Part shown: one piece after another, positions 43,646 to 54,433 of the stretch
Layout: each line of letters opens with the position of its first letter
Position numbering within the stretch: the first letter of the stretch is position 1
Source: Bathymodiolus brooksi
Taxonomy: Eukaryota > Mollusca > Bivalvia > Mytilida > Modiolidae
Length of the DNA stretch: 64,000 bases
Direction: 5' to 3'
Assembly (NCBI GenBank): GCA_963680875.1
Contig: OY804579.1
Coordinates: 84,929,095-84,993,094 of the forward strand
The notes under the pieces: generated by a model
The model's input: only the letters and a program-made list of their open reading frames with translations
What the model was told of the DNA's origin: nothing
Databases searched by the model: none
Program-made: the position numbers and the translations under genes

Positions 43646-44095
43646 TCAACACAACGAGTCCATACCCCAGTCGACACATCATTGGTACTGACACATCGGT
43701 TGTGTACTTCATATTTTGTTCAAACTCGATATGGTCAAAACATGTTTTACATTCAGCGACATTAAATATACAATGTATATTATTATATCAGTGAATTACG
43801 GAGAAGTAACCATGGTTATAAATGATATATTTGAAGTACTCAGAATAAGAAAAATTATTGAATTATTACAATATTTCTTAATTACACTTCATACGTTAAT
43901 GGTAACTATGATAAATAAACAAATCTATGAAATATAGACATTTTTTTGTATCTCTGGTTGCCAAGTCATTTCATAATTGTTGAATCACGGGTCTTTTACT
44001 TCACAATGTACAAAATAGACTTTAATTTTGACTGTGAAATAGTGATTTTTTAAATTTTCAATGAATTGATGACGTACAGGTTTAGTTGGAGTTTA
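43646..44095. other. AT-rich, nothing recognised
   Basis: Only a 73-aa low-complexity frame; no repeat or conserved motif seen. Confidence 0.4.
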
Positions 44096-44099
44096 ATAG

Positions 44100-44280
44100 C
44101 GCTAGCTCACTGAAGCAACAGGAATCAGATATCGCCACACTCTGACACATTATCCTGATTCTGAGCCAACCAGTCTTTGCTCTTTCTCTTTAATGCTACG
44201 TGCTTAGCGGAGAAGCAACAAATACCAATTTCATAGTCTTTGGTTGATCCGATCGACCATCGACGCGGTTGCAATTGTAA
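44100..44280 (-). mobile_element. SINE family 3 body, minus strand
   Basis: Reverse complement matches 39790-39930: TTTGTTGCTTCTCCGCTAAG, AGAGCAAAGACTGGTTGGCT and TCAGAGTGTGGCGATATCTG. The tRNA-like head is mostly gone. Confidence 0.65.
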
Positions 44281-44429
44281 ATGCGCACATAATCTAAATA
44301 TAACATTACAGGGTAAAATGGCCATGTCCCTTTCTAATTTAAGCTACGCTGGCCATTTGGATAAAAGTTGGAGGGATCTCAAACGGTATAATTAATTTGG
44401 GCTAATGGTTTTCAAGTTGAAGACTAAAA

Positions 44430-44783
44430 TGTGATAAGATAACAATGACTGATGATAACTAAAGATACAAAACTACAAAACTTTCAGCTTAAACTATTGC
44501 ACAGAATTTTGCCTGTCAATTCATTCCTATATAAATGAGGACTTCAAGAAACAGAATTGTGTACTTTTTGTACGGAAACTAAGGAAAATATGTTACATCT
44601 ATTTTGGAATTGTATTTAGTTCAGCATTTTTTGTTTTCTGTTAAAAACTTTTTAATGATTTGTGGTATTGCTCGTCCATTACATGCAAGGGAGATAACTC
44701 TTGGAATATCTGAGAGTTGCATTGAGAATCAAAATACAATAAATCATATACTGTTATCCTTAAAATGTTATATATATATATAT
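44430..44783 (+). pseudogene. LINE polymerase C-terminal fragment, left of the Penelope insertion
   Basis: Plus-strand translation over two frames: HRILPVNSFLYK-like start, then FFVFC...LFNDLWYC / HFLFSVKNFLMICGIARPLH, REITLGISESCIENQNTINH and ILLSLKCYIYI. This ordering (a Cys motif, then 'ITLG' and a 'LLxxKxYIY' helix) is the end of many LINE proteins. The reading is broken at 44784 by the Penelope-like element and seems to continue at 49765. Confidence 0.5.
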
Positions 44784-45629
44784 AGTTGTCATCCTAAACA
44801 TTGCACCAAAAGTATTCCGTACAGCCAAGCTCTCCGAATCAAACGCATCTGCTCCAACGAACAAACCACCAAAAAACGGCTTGGGGAACTGAAATGTCAT
44901 CTGAAAAAGAGGGGTTACAACAATGCGAGCATTAACCATTGTTTTAACAAAGCAAGTGGTATTGACAGAAAAGACCTCATCCAATATAAAGAAAAGAATG
45001 CGAACAACAGAGTGCCATTTGTCATTACATACCATCCTGCGCTCAGTAATTTATCCAGCATCGTTCGTGAGCACTGGACAACCATACAAAAACACCCAGA
45101 ACTGTGTAAAATCTTCAAAGAACCACCCGTCTTGGCCTTCAGGAAACCCAAAAGTTTGAAAGACATCTTGGTGAGAGCTGACATCTCCCCTCGATCTGCC
45201 TACAATGGTCAGTGTCAAAAATGTGATTCGAGACGATGTATGACGTGCAAAAACATCCAATGCACACAAAAATTCAGCAGCACACATACAGGAGAAAAAT
45301 TCATCATATACTGCAATGCCAACTGCAAGACAGAAAATATTATCTACCTCCTGGAATGTGCAATTTGTGGTCTTCAATACATCGGAGAAACTAAACAACA
45401 ACTTAGTAAACGCTTGAATGGCCACAGAAGCGATGCAAATTGCAAACCTGACCTTCCACTCAGCAGACATCTCAGATCGACGGGCCACCATGATTCTTTC
45501 GGCAAACTGAAGGTCACCATAATTGACCATAACCCCAAGTGGGATGATAAAAGCAGACAGGAAAGGGAAAGCTTCTGGATTAGAAAACTTAAGACCTTAT
45601 CACCGAATGGAATCAATGAGAAAAAGTAA
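44784..45629 (+). CDS. Penelope-like GIY-YIG endonuclease end (upstream copy)
   Basis: Open frame nearly identical to 48273-49121. It carries the RT-to-endonuclease linker with Cys/His pairs (CQKCDSRRCMTCKNIQC, a CxxC...CxxC set typical of the family) and the GIY-YIG nuclease: IIYLLECAICGLQYIGET (YLLECAICGLQYIG in place of GIY...YIG), RLNGHR (catalytic Arg) and RQERESFWIRKL (Glu and conserved W). The RT itself is missing by truncation. The frame reads back into LINE sequence at 44604, which is accidental. Confidence 0.85.
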   Translation, partial: SCHPKHCTKSIPYSQALRIKRICSNEQTTKKRLGELKCHLKKRGYNNASINHCFNKASGIDRKDLIQYKEKNANNRVPFVITYHPALSNLSSIVREHWTTIQKHPELCKIFKEPPVLAFRKPKSLKDILVRADISPRSAYNGQCQKCDSRRCMTCKNIQCTQKFSSTHTGEKFIIYCNANCKTENIIYLLECAICGLQYIGETKQQLSKRLNGHRSDANCKPDLPLSRHLRSTGHHDSFGKLKVTIIDHNPKWDDKSRQERESFWIRKLKTLSPNGINEKK

Positions 45630-46157
45630 TATCCTCTCTTGACTCCTATTCGTGTTGATCTCCTCCAGTCGTATTAAGACATACAGTTTGCTCTATTGGC
45701 CCAAAGTATATATTCCACACTGTGGCGGGCCGTTTTTTTGAATGAGTTTGGGTATCATACCGTTTTCAACAATATTTTGACAGTGCTATTTGATACATTT
45801 ACCAATAATGTCTCATTTTTATATTTATTTTTATTTCTAATTTAACATTTATTTAAATGTGTAGCCCTATTGTATATTTATATTATTGTTATTGTACTCT
45901 TATTAATTTATATGTAGGATTTCCATTCTTTTATGCATGTAGTTTCATATGTGCATCTTCTGGTTCTTTTGTGCCGTACATGGACCGTCAAAAACTTTTT
46001 TGAAATTTGAAAAGTCGCCATATTGTTTCGAGATTTTATTTAATTAGACATTAATAAAGTCCCTCGGTGGGACGAAAATTTTGTCATTCTACGAAGTGTT
46101 TAATTCTTTATCACTTTGTTTTGTGTACTTGGTGTTGTTTTACAAACCATTTTAGAC

Positions 46158-46160
<3 letters not shown>
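44784..46160 (+). mobile_element. Penelope-like element, 5'-truncated upstream copy of a tandem
   Basis: Begins abruptly after (TA)n with TTGTCATCCTAAACATTGCA, which matches 48280 onward, and runs through the GIY-YIG region and 3' UTR to the start of the full copy. Head-to-tail tandems in which the 3' part of a truncated copy precedes a full copy, giving LTR-like ends (pLTR), are a known habit of Penelope-like elements. 3' UTR 45630-46160 is almost identical to 49122-49655. Confidence 0.85.

Positions 46161-46238
<78 letters not shown>
46161..46238. repeat. (TA)n microsatellite
   Basis: About 39 TA dinucleotides without interruption, at the junction of the two tandem Penelope copies. The words CAAACCATTTTAGACGTTTA flank it on both sides (46142-46162, 46240-46259). 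Confidence 0.95.
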
Positions 46239-46240
<2 letters not shown>

Positions 46241-46416
46241 AACCATTTTAGACGTTTATAATTGTTTTACTTGTATAGTATCGTTATACCGTAACGATCC
46301 AACACCCCGTAAGATTGATCGTTGACTGGTTTTTCAGACGTTGTATATGTTATTTCTTTCCTAGTCAGTATTATGTTACATTACATAATCCGACCGATCT
46401 TACAGCTCTGCACATC

Positions 46417-48210
46417 ATGAGCTATGAATTTTATTTTAAAAAACTTAGAAAATTAACTCTTAAACAAATTAGTACAGAACATCACGTATCTAATTTGCGG
46501 GCATATATTGCCAATAATATTATACCAAAAGGGCTACATATCAAGTTAACACCACAAAGCACTGGTTGGAAATCAAATAGATTTGTGGAACGATGGGACT
46601 CTATACTCTTTGACTGTTCCACCCGTCTCCTTATTCTATTGTACCAGAACACTGTACACAATCTCGAGGTTCTGGATAAAACTATTACGAACATTAAAAC
46701 TGACCTAAACAAATCTTTGACGTTCTCGGATACCAACAATATTAATGAACGTCTGCAAGATATCCACAATATTCAAAGCCTAAAGTTGCGAGAGAAACAA
46801 CGTAAGAAATTCTTTAGGGATGGTATCAACCCGAACAAAAATATACCATCAGAATTATCTGTCACTTCTGGGGAAACGACAAGGCGGAAACGAAGATTTT
46901 CAAGACACAAAGAAATTAATAGAGACCAAAATGACACAGTCGTCAATTTGTCATCAAAAGATCTAAAACCTGCTGAAATTCGTATACTCTCTAAGGGACT
47001 TAATTTCTGCCCCACCCCCAACAAAATAAACGAGGAGCAACTATCAGCTGATCTCGACAAATTTGCTAGATCTCTTCGTATTAAAGAATATTTCTCAGCC
47101 AAAGAGAGAGACTGCCCTGTAGATGAGTCGTCCGATTCGGAAGATGATAATGAGATCCCCCTTCCTAGGTTTAAGAAAAAAAGTTCATGGATTCCAAAAC
47201 CCAGCAAAAATACAACATTAGAATCCTTTATTGATTTAGTCAAAAATGATGTCCAGACAGCAACCAGCACGAACATACCAACCCATAACAACCTCACTCC
47301 AGCAGAAAAAGGTGCGCTACAAGAATTAAAGGAAAGGGATGACATTGTCATAAAGTCAGCAGACAAGGGTAGCGCAATTGTTGTTATGGACAAAGTAGAT
47401 TATTTAGAGGAGGCAAACAGACAACTGATGGATGAAAGATTTTACAAAAAACTGGATTCTGACCCCACGGAAGAATTCAGCACTAAAATAACACAGGAGC
47501 TAAAAATTATGAAAGAAAATAGTCATATCGACAAGAACACTTTCGATTACTTGAAACCAGACAAACCCAAAGTCGGACACTTCTACCTATTACCTAAAAT
47601 TCATAAAGTCAACAACCCCGGGAGACCCATTGTTTCAGCAAATGGGCACCCCACAGAACAAATTTCCGAATTCGTCGATTTCCACCTTCGACCTCATGTA
47701 GAAGCGTTATCTTCACATTTGAAAGACACCACTGATTATCTTCAAAAAATGGAATCCATGAACCCCCTTCCTTCGGGGACCATTCTTGTTTCGATGGACG
47801 TTACGTCATTATACACTAACATCCCACATAATGACGGTATCGAAGCATGTCGAGAGGCCTGGGACCAAAGAGCCGTGAAAGAACCACCAACGGAATGTCT
47901 TGTCCAGTTGCTCACATTGGTACTGAAGCATAACAATTTTACATTTAATGGAGAGCATTTTTTACAAATCAACGGAACAGCTATGGGAACAAAGATGGCA
48001 CCTTCATACGCCAACATCTTCATGGGGAAGCTTGAAAAACTTATCATACAATCTGCACCTCACAAGCCACTTTCCTGGTTTCGTTTCATAGACGACGTTG
48101 ACATGAAGTGGACCGAGTCGGAAGAAAACCTCAATCGTTTCTTTGACCACGCCAATAATGTTCACCCCACTATAAAATTCACCCATGAAACACTTACACC
48201 ACCTGTGAAA
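46417..48210 (+). CDS. Penelope-like reverse transcriptase
   Basis: ATG at 46417 (MSYEFYFKKLRK), about 600 residues. The N-terminal half is helical and charged, then DDIVIKSADKGSAIVVMDK (entry block), FYLLPKIHKVNNPGRPIVSA, ILVSMDVTSLYTNIPH (motif A with catalytic Asp), INGTAMGTKMAPSYANIFMG (motif B) and FIDDVDMKW (motif C, DD). The order and words are those of Penelope-like RTs, which are related to telomerase. Near 48205 a small deletion with frameshift removes the segment between the thumb and NGIMSTDIYNKPTDKHQYL, so the frame no longer joins the nuclease. Confidence 0.9.
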
Positions 48211-49121
48211 ATGGTATTATGTCAACTGACATATACAACAAACCGACAGATAAACATCAGTACCTGTCCCCACAGAGTTGTCATCCTAAACATTGCACCA
48301 AAAGTATTCCGTACAGCCAAGCTCTCCGAATCAAACGCATCTGCTCCAACGAACAAACCACCAAAAAACGGCTTGGGGAACTGAAATGTCATCTAAAAAA
48401 GAGGGGTTACAACAATGCGAGCATTAACCATTGTTTTAACAAAGCAAGTGGTATTGACAGAAAAGACCTCATCCAATACAAAGAAAAGAACGCGAACAAC
48501 AGAGTGCCATTTGTCATTACATACCATCCTGCGCTCAGTAATTTATCCAGCATCGTTCGTGAGCACTGGACAACCATACAAAAACACCCAGAACTGTGTA
48601 AAATCTTCAAAGAACCACCCGTCTTGGCCTTCAGGAAACCCAAAAGTTTGAAAGACATCTTGGTGAGAGCTGACATCTCCCCTCGATCTGCCTACAATGG
48701 TCAGTGTCAAAAATGTGATTCGAGACGATGTATGACGTGCAAAAACATCCAATGCACACAAAAATTCAGCAGCACACATACAGGAGAACAATTCATCATA
48801 TACTGCAATGCCAACTGCAAGACAGAAAATATTATCTACCTCCTGGAATGTGCAATTTGTGGTCTTCAATACATCGGAGAAACTAAACAACAACTTAGTA
48901 AACGCTTGAATGGCCACAGAAGCGATGCAAATTGCAAACCTGACCTTCCACTCAGCAGACATCTCAGATCGACGGGCCACCATGATTCTTTCGGCAAACT
49001 GAAGGTCACCATAATTGACCATAACCCCAAGTGGGATGATAAAAGCAGACAGGAAAGGGAAAGCTTCTGGATTAGAAAACTTAAGACCTTATCACCGAAT
49101 GGAATCAATGAGAAAAAGTAA
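48211..49121 (+). CDS. Penelope-like RT thumb to GIY-YIG endonuclease (downstream copy)
   Basis: Starts in frame at STDIYNKPTDKHQYLSPQSC, the RT thumb segment, then ALRIKRICSNEQTTKKRL, a long linker, a Cys cluster (CQKCDSRRCMTCKNIQC) and the GIY-YIG nuclease (IIYLLECAICGLQYIGET, RLNGHR, ERESFWIRKL). Stop TAA after NEKK. It is in a different frame from the RT; see the lesion near 48205. The protein would nick the target during insertion. Confidence 0.9.
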
Positions 49122-49740
49122 TATCCTCTCTTGACTCCTATTCGTGTTGATCTCCTCCAGTCGTATTAGGACATACAGTTTGCTCTATTGGCCCAAAGTA
49201 TATATTCCACACTGTGGCGGGCCGTTTTTTTGAATGAGTTTGGGTATCATACCGTTTTCAACAATATTTTGACAGTGCTATTTGATACATTTACCAATAA
49301 TGTCTCATTTTTATATTTATTTTTATTTCTAATTTAACATTTATTTAAATGTGTAGCCCTATTGTATATTTATATTATTGTTATTGTATTTTTATTAATT
49401 TATATGTAGGATTTCCATTCTTTTATGCATGTAGTTTCATATGTGCATTTTCTGGTTCTTTTGTGCCGTACATGGACCGTCAAAAACTTTTTTGAAATTT
49501 GAAAAGTCGCCATATTGTTTCGAGATTTTATTTAATTAGACATTGATAAAGTCCCTCGGTGGGACGAAAAATTTTGTCATTCTACGAAGTGTTTAATTCT
49601 TTATCACTTTGTTTTGTGTACTTGGTGTTGTTTTACAAACCATTTTAGACGTTTATAATTGTTTTATTTGTATAGTATCGTTATACCGTAACGATCCAAC
49701 ACCCCGTAAGATTGATCGTTGACTGGTTTTTCAGACGTTG
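49122..49740 (+). repeat. 3' UTR / pLTR of the Penelope-like element (partner 45630-46345)
   Basis: Near-identical to 45630-46345 apart from the (TA)n insert and a few substitutions (GTATTTTTATT vs GTACTCTTATT near 49385). Contains ATGGACCGTCAAAAACTTTT and ACCCCGTAAGATTGATCGTT. Confidence 0.85.
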
Positions 49741-49764
49741 TATATATATATATATATATATAGG

Positions 49765-50095
49765 TGTTGATGTAAGGGAGAAATGCCACACATACACGGT
49801 TCAATACCTCAAATGTTATATAAAAGTAGAGAAAAGCTTCACTTTTTACATATCCCCGAAACAGACAGGAAATTTATAAATTAAATGGTTTAATGTTGAG
49901 GCGGCAATGAATGGCTGATTATCTTTGGATACATGTTGTATTAAGTTTGTTCTTGTATATAAAATTGCTTGTATACATATATATTATTTTGTGCATTTAT
50001 CATTTATAGTGTATGTATTGGAATTCATCTATATCTAACACTTTTCTATTTTTAAAATAAACAATTACAAAAAAATGACTGATTATTGAAAAAGG
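49765..50095 (+). pseudogene. LINE C-terminal and 3' end, right of the Penelope insertion
   Basis: Continues GVDVREKCHTYTVQYLKCYI and KVEKSFTFYISPKQTGN, a plausible continuation of the LINE at 44430-44783, then 3' UTR with AATAAACAATTACAAAAAAA at 50060-50080. Confidence 0.45.
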
Positions 50096-50249
50096 GACAC
50101 GTGGCCATCGGTGATGTGAACTAATATATGTAGCTAAAACAATTCAATGTCTTAAGAAACATGAACACACAATAAAAGGCATCAACATATCCGCCTTAAC
50201 TTAAAACATGCATATAGAAGGTCAGTTTTCCTAATGCTTTTTTGTTTTT

Positions 50250-50480
50250 GCTTTTTAGTTAGGGTGGGAGAGGGGGGTCAATCTAATTAGAATTAGGATT
50301 GGTCTGTAGAATCGATATATGAATGGTGGTCTCCTTTGGTCCTCTGACCTCCTTTATCTCGGAAACCATTTGAGCTAGTTCACATCTGGTTAAATACCAA
50401 GACAAAATTTATATAAGGAATGCACTGAAAAAAATGGGACTTTTTGGAAAGTTTTGATTTTGGTTCAATTTTGACCTCTT
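50250..50480. other. No feature recognised
   Basis: Mixed sequence with GGGTGGGAGAGGGGGG at 50262. This is where a 3' terminus of element E would be expected on the minus strand, but no GGCTC stem-loop is seen. Confidence 0.4.
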
Positions 50481-51692
50481 GTATCTTGGGTAAAGTAACA
50501 GCCCGACAAAATCACTTGCATTTGGCCAAGCGGTTTCAGAGGGGAAGATATTTAGAAATTGACCAATCAGAAATAAAAATTGCCTGTGGTGGCCATATTT
50601 GTTAATGGATCTGGACGAAATGAGCAATTTCATAGAGGACCGCCCATAGATGCGTCCTACCAAGTTTCGGTTCATTTGGCAAAGCGGTTTCAGAGGAGAA
50701 GATTTTTTAAAATTCAACCAATCAGAAACAAGAATTGCCTGTGGCGGCCATGTTTGTTAACGGATCGGAACGAAATGAGCAACCTTTATAGGGGACCTTC
50801 CATAGATACTTCCTATCAAGTTTCGGATAATTTGGTCAAACGGTTTCACAGGAGAAGATTTTTAGAGATCGACCAATCAGAAATAAGAATTGCCTGAGGC
50901 ATCCATGTTTGTTAATGGATCGGAATTAAATCAGCAATCTTTATAGAGGACATTTCACGGATGCTTCCTATCAAATTTCGATTTATTTGGCTAAGCGGTT
51001 TCAGAATAGAAGATTTTTTAGAAATCAACCAATCAGAAACAAGAATTGTCTGTGGTGGCCATGTTTGTCAACAGATCAGAACGAAATGAGCAATTCCTGT
51101 AGAGGACTTTCCATAGATGCTTCCTACCAAGTTACGGTTTATTTGGCTAAGCGGTTTCAGAGGAGAAGATTTTATTAAAAATCAACCAATCAGAAACAAG
51201 AATTGTCTGTGGTGGCCATGTCTGTTAACGAATCAGAAAGAAATGAGCAAACTTTATAGAGGACCTTTTATAGATGCTTCCTACCAAGTTTCGCTTCATT
51301 TGGCCAAGTGGGTTCAGAGGAGGAGATTAAAAAAAATCAACCAATCAGAAACAAGAATTGCCTGTGGCGGCCATGTTTGTTAATGGATCGGTACAAAATG
51401 TGTAAACCTTATAGAGATGCTTTCTACCAAGTTACGGTTCATTTGGCTAAGTGGTTTCAGAGAAGACTTTTTAGAAATCAACCAATCAGAAACAAGAATT
51501 GCCTGTGGCGGCCATGTTTGTTAAAGAATCGGGACGAAATGAGCAATCTTTATAGAGGACATTCCATAGATGCTTTCTACCAAGTTTCAGTTCATTTGGC
51601 TGAGGGGTTTCAGAGGAGAAGATGAAAATGTGAAACGTTAACGGACGGTAAGTGGTGGCAAAAGGTCACTTTGCCTTTGGCAAGGTGAGCTC
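50480..51692 (-). mobile_element. Hairpin-ended element E, minus strand, 3' end missing
   Basis: On the minus strand it starts with a hairpin (51663-51691: AGCTCACCTTGCC-AAA-GGCAAAGTGACC), then ACCGTCCGTTAACGTTTCAC and seven ~155-bp units. The landmark ACCAATCAGA on plus is at about 50562, 50717, 50871, 51028, 51185, 51340 and 51481. The units match element D's interior (GGCCAAATGGAGCCAAACTT type), read inversely. Long plus-strand frames across it (50580-50897, 51308-51625) are repeats, not genes. Confidence 0.65.
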
Positions 51693-51957
51693 AAAAGAAA
51701 AATATATGCTATGTAAATATTGTATGAGTACAATCTATGAAAAAAAGGTACAGTATATGATACAATATAGTAGTCCCTCTCTTATAAGACTAAAACTTCT
51801 GCAATGAAAAATTGGCCTTATTTGAGGAGTGGTCCCTCTTGAGGTGGTTAATTTAGTAGCTTTTTACTATCTCAGTGCATCTAAAATATTGTCTAAAAAT
51901 AAGGGTGACCTTTGGTGGGAGGGGCCTTATACTAGAGGGACTAAAGTATATGCCTAC

Positions 51958-52275
51958 TTTTCTCAATAATCGGATGTGCTTTTTGACTTTCCACAGTCTT
52001 TTTTCCATCAGATGTTGAATATTTAATACAGCAATAATAGTCTCCGCTATCTGACATCTGAACATTTAAAATCTTCAAACATGGAGGATCTATTTCTAAA
52101 TCAAATCTGCCCTCTTTCTTCTCTTTTATTGTCAATTTCTTTTTTCCATGTTCATCAATCCTTTCCCAAAAAAGTTGATCATCCTTTTTTTTATTTCTTA
52201 TTTCCTTACATCTAATTGAAACCGATTCACTCTCGTAAACAGTAAGCGTATCTGGTGTCAATTCAATAACTGGAA
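51958..52275 (-). CDS. Immunoglobulin-domain exon, copy 1
   Basis: Preceded by acceptor TAATTTTTTTTTCAG (52276 side) and ended by GAGAAAA|GTAGGC (weak donor). 318 bases, entering and leaving in phase 1. Contains one Ig domain: ESVSIRCKEI (B-strand Cys), DQLFWERI (core Trp), LKILNVQMSDSGDYYC (E-F turn 'DSGxYxC', F-strand Cys). A phase 1-1 exon holding one Ig domain is the classic shuffling module of animal cell-surface proteins. No signal peptide or membrane segment is in view. Upstream on the same strand come an identical Ig exon (53420-53737) and an FN3 half-exon (55371-55493). Confidence 0.85.
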
Positions 52276-52482
52276 CTGAAAAAAAAATTAATGATAGAAG
52301 AGTTATTCCATAAATATATTGTGAGATATTATAAAGTCAGTCATGGTATTCAAGTATCTTGAAATGTAATTGTTCGTGCTACCACAGCTTTAATTCTTCT
52401 GGTTCAAGATATATACAGTTACTAGGTATTTTTCCAAGAAATAATATGTCTGCAAATCTTCAAGGAAACTAACCAAATATGA

Positions 52483-52856
52483 TGTTTGTTTGTGTGATGG
52501 TGTTTAACCTCACTTTCAACAATATTTCAGTCATATCGTGGTGGTCAGTTTTATTGGTGGAGGAAATCGGAGGACCAGGAGAAAACCAAAGACCTGTTGC
52601 AAGACACTGACAAATTTTATCACATAATTTTCAGTTTTCCGGTTGTTGACTGATTTTGTCTGTTTATATACTTATGAGTTTTGACTTTCTCTAAAGTTAT
52701 AAGATTGTTCGGAGTTCGGTAATTTTGTTATTATCCTTATTTATTGTACACCTCGCCCTGATCGAGATTCGAATTCACAACATCAGTGGTGATAGGCAAT
52801 GGTTGCGTAGGTAATTGTAAATCCAACTACCATACGATCACGGCTACGACGGCCCC
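52483..52856 (-). mobile_element. SINE family 2, with 115-bp insertion (duplicate copy 1)
   Basis: Target duplication CTAACCAAATATGA / CTAACCAAACATGA (52469-52482, 52857-52870). Head, B box (GAATCTCGATCAGG) and 3' block on the minus strand. Bases 52631-52744 (TTTCAGTTTTCCGGTTGTTG ...) are absent from the duplicate at 53946-54204. Confidence 0.85.
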
Positions 52857-53419
52857 CTAACCAAACATGAGAATTCAAATATTTTGAAATATCTAAAATT
52901 GTGATCTTGAAATACTTGAACCAAATTGACATTCAATTGAATTTTAAGATCACAATGCTGCTTAATGCCAAAAAGAATTCCATTTCTATTTCTGGTTCTT
53001 TAGACGATGGTTGCTTGATTGATTGATTTGTTTCCATTCCAGCGTGCTTTAATCATTGGATACAAGGTCTAGGAAACCTTAACGATGAAAATGTGAAACG
53101 TTAACGGACGGTAAGTGATGGCAAAAGCTCACTTTGCCTTTGGCAAGGTGAGCTCAAAAGAAAAATATATGCTATGTAAATATTGTATGAGTACAATCTA
53201 TGAAAAAAGGTACAGTATGTGATACAATATAGTAGTCCCTCTCTTATAAGACTAAAACTTCTGCAATGAAAAATTGGCCTTATTTGAGGAGTGGTCCCTC
53301 TTGAGGTGGTTAATTTAGTAGCTTTTTACTATCTCAGTGCATCTGAAATATTGTCTAAAAAGAAGGGTGACCTTTGGTGGGAGGGGCCTTATACTAGAGG
53401 GACTAAAGTATATGCCTAC

Positions 53420-53737
53420 TTTTCTCAATAATCGGATGTGCTTTTTGACTTTCCACAGTCTTTTTTCCATCAGATGTTGAATATTTAATACAGCAATAAT
53501 AGTCTCCGCTATCTGACATCTGAACATTTAAAATCTTCAAACATGGAGGATCTATTTCTAAATCAAATCTTCCCTCTTTCTTCTCTTTTATTGTCAATTT
53601 CTTTTTTCCATGTTCATCAATCCTTTCCCAAAAAAGTTGATCATCCTTTTTTTTATTTCTTATTTCCTTACATCTAATTGAAACCGATTCACTCTCGTAA
53701 ACAGTAAGCGTATCTGGTGTCAATTCAATAACTGGAA
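53420..53737 (-). CDS. Immunoglobulin-domain exon, copy 2
   Basis: Same exon as 51958-52275, shifted by 1462; acceptor and donor are both preserved. The predicted 106 residues are identical; a change near 53570 is silent (GGC/GGA). Because the exon is symmetric (phase 1-1), splicing both in would add one Ig domain without changing frame. It is the first Ig exon after the FN3 exon in transcript order. Confidence 0.85.
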
Positions 53738-53945
53738 CTGAAAAAAAAATTAATGAAAGAAGAGTTATTCCATAAATATATTGTGAGATATTATAAAGTC
53801 AGTCATGGTATTCAAGTATCTTGAAATGTAATTGTTCCGTGTTACCACAGCTTTAATTCTTCTGGTTCAAGATATATACAGTTACTAGGTATTTTTCCAA
53901 GAAATAATATGTCTGCAAATCTTCAAGGAAACTAACCAAATATGA

Positions 53946-54204
53946 TGTTTGTTTGTGTGATGGTGTTTAACGTCACTTTCAGCAATATTTCAGTTATATC
54001 GTGGTGGTCAGTTTTATTGGTGGAGGAAACCGGAGGACCAGGAGAAAACCACAGACCTGTTGCAAGACACTGACAAATTTGATCACATAATGTTGTACAC
54101 CTCGCCCTGATCGAGATTCGAATTCACAACATCAGTGGTGATAGGCAATGATTACGTAGGTAGTTGTGAATCAAACTACCATACGATCACGGCCACGACG
54201 GCTC
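53946..54204 (-). mobile_element. SINE family 2 (duplicate copy 2)
   Basis: Perfect 14-bp target duplication CTAACCAAATATGA (53932-53945, 54205-54218). Same insertion as 52483-52856, copied by the segmental duplication. Confidence 0.9.
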
Positions 54205-54433
54205 CTAACCAAATATGAGAATTCAAATATTTTGAAATATCTAAAATTTTGATCTCGAAGTACTTGAACCAAATTGACATTCAATTGAATATTTATATCA
54301 CAATGCTGCTTAATGCCAAAAAGAATACCATTTCTATTTCTGGTTCTTCAGACGATGGTTGATTGATTGATTGATTTGTTTCCATTCCAGCGTACTTTAA
54401 TCATTGGATACAAGGTCTAGGAAACCTTAAAGA

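Larger units (their letters stand above)
46239..49764 (+). mobile_element. Penelope-like element, near-complete downstream copy
   Basis: Leader, RT-containing frame (from 46417), GIY-YIG frame (to 49121), 3' UTR to about 49740, then a short (TA)n at 49740-49762. It is inserted with its partner into a LINE at a TA run. The leader 46239-46345 recurs at 49640-49740, so these ~100 bases belong to the repeated pLTR. Confidence 0.85.
51624..54433. repeat. Tandem segmental duplication carrying an Ig exon
   Basis: 51624-53084 is repeated at 53086-54433 (constant offset 1462 across the exon). Both copies begin GATGAAAATGTGAAACGTTA and end ACAAGGTCTAGGAAACCTTA. Each holds an element-E hairpin start, one Ig exon and one SINE. 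Copy 1 has an extra ~115 bases (52631-52744) inside its SINE. Only scattered point differences, so recent (or a haplotype joined by assembly). Confidence 0.9.

Noticed and set aside
44604..45629. One 341-aa protein starting at 44604
   Set aside because: The first ~60 residues are LINE-derived and the rest Penelope-derived; the fusion is an accident of insertion.
46067..46325. Frames with poly-(YI)
   Set aside because: Translation of the (TA)n microsatellite.
50580..51625. Several plus-strand frames with '[12 protein letters not shown]'
   Set aside because: Translation of ~155-bp tandem units of element E, read in antisense.
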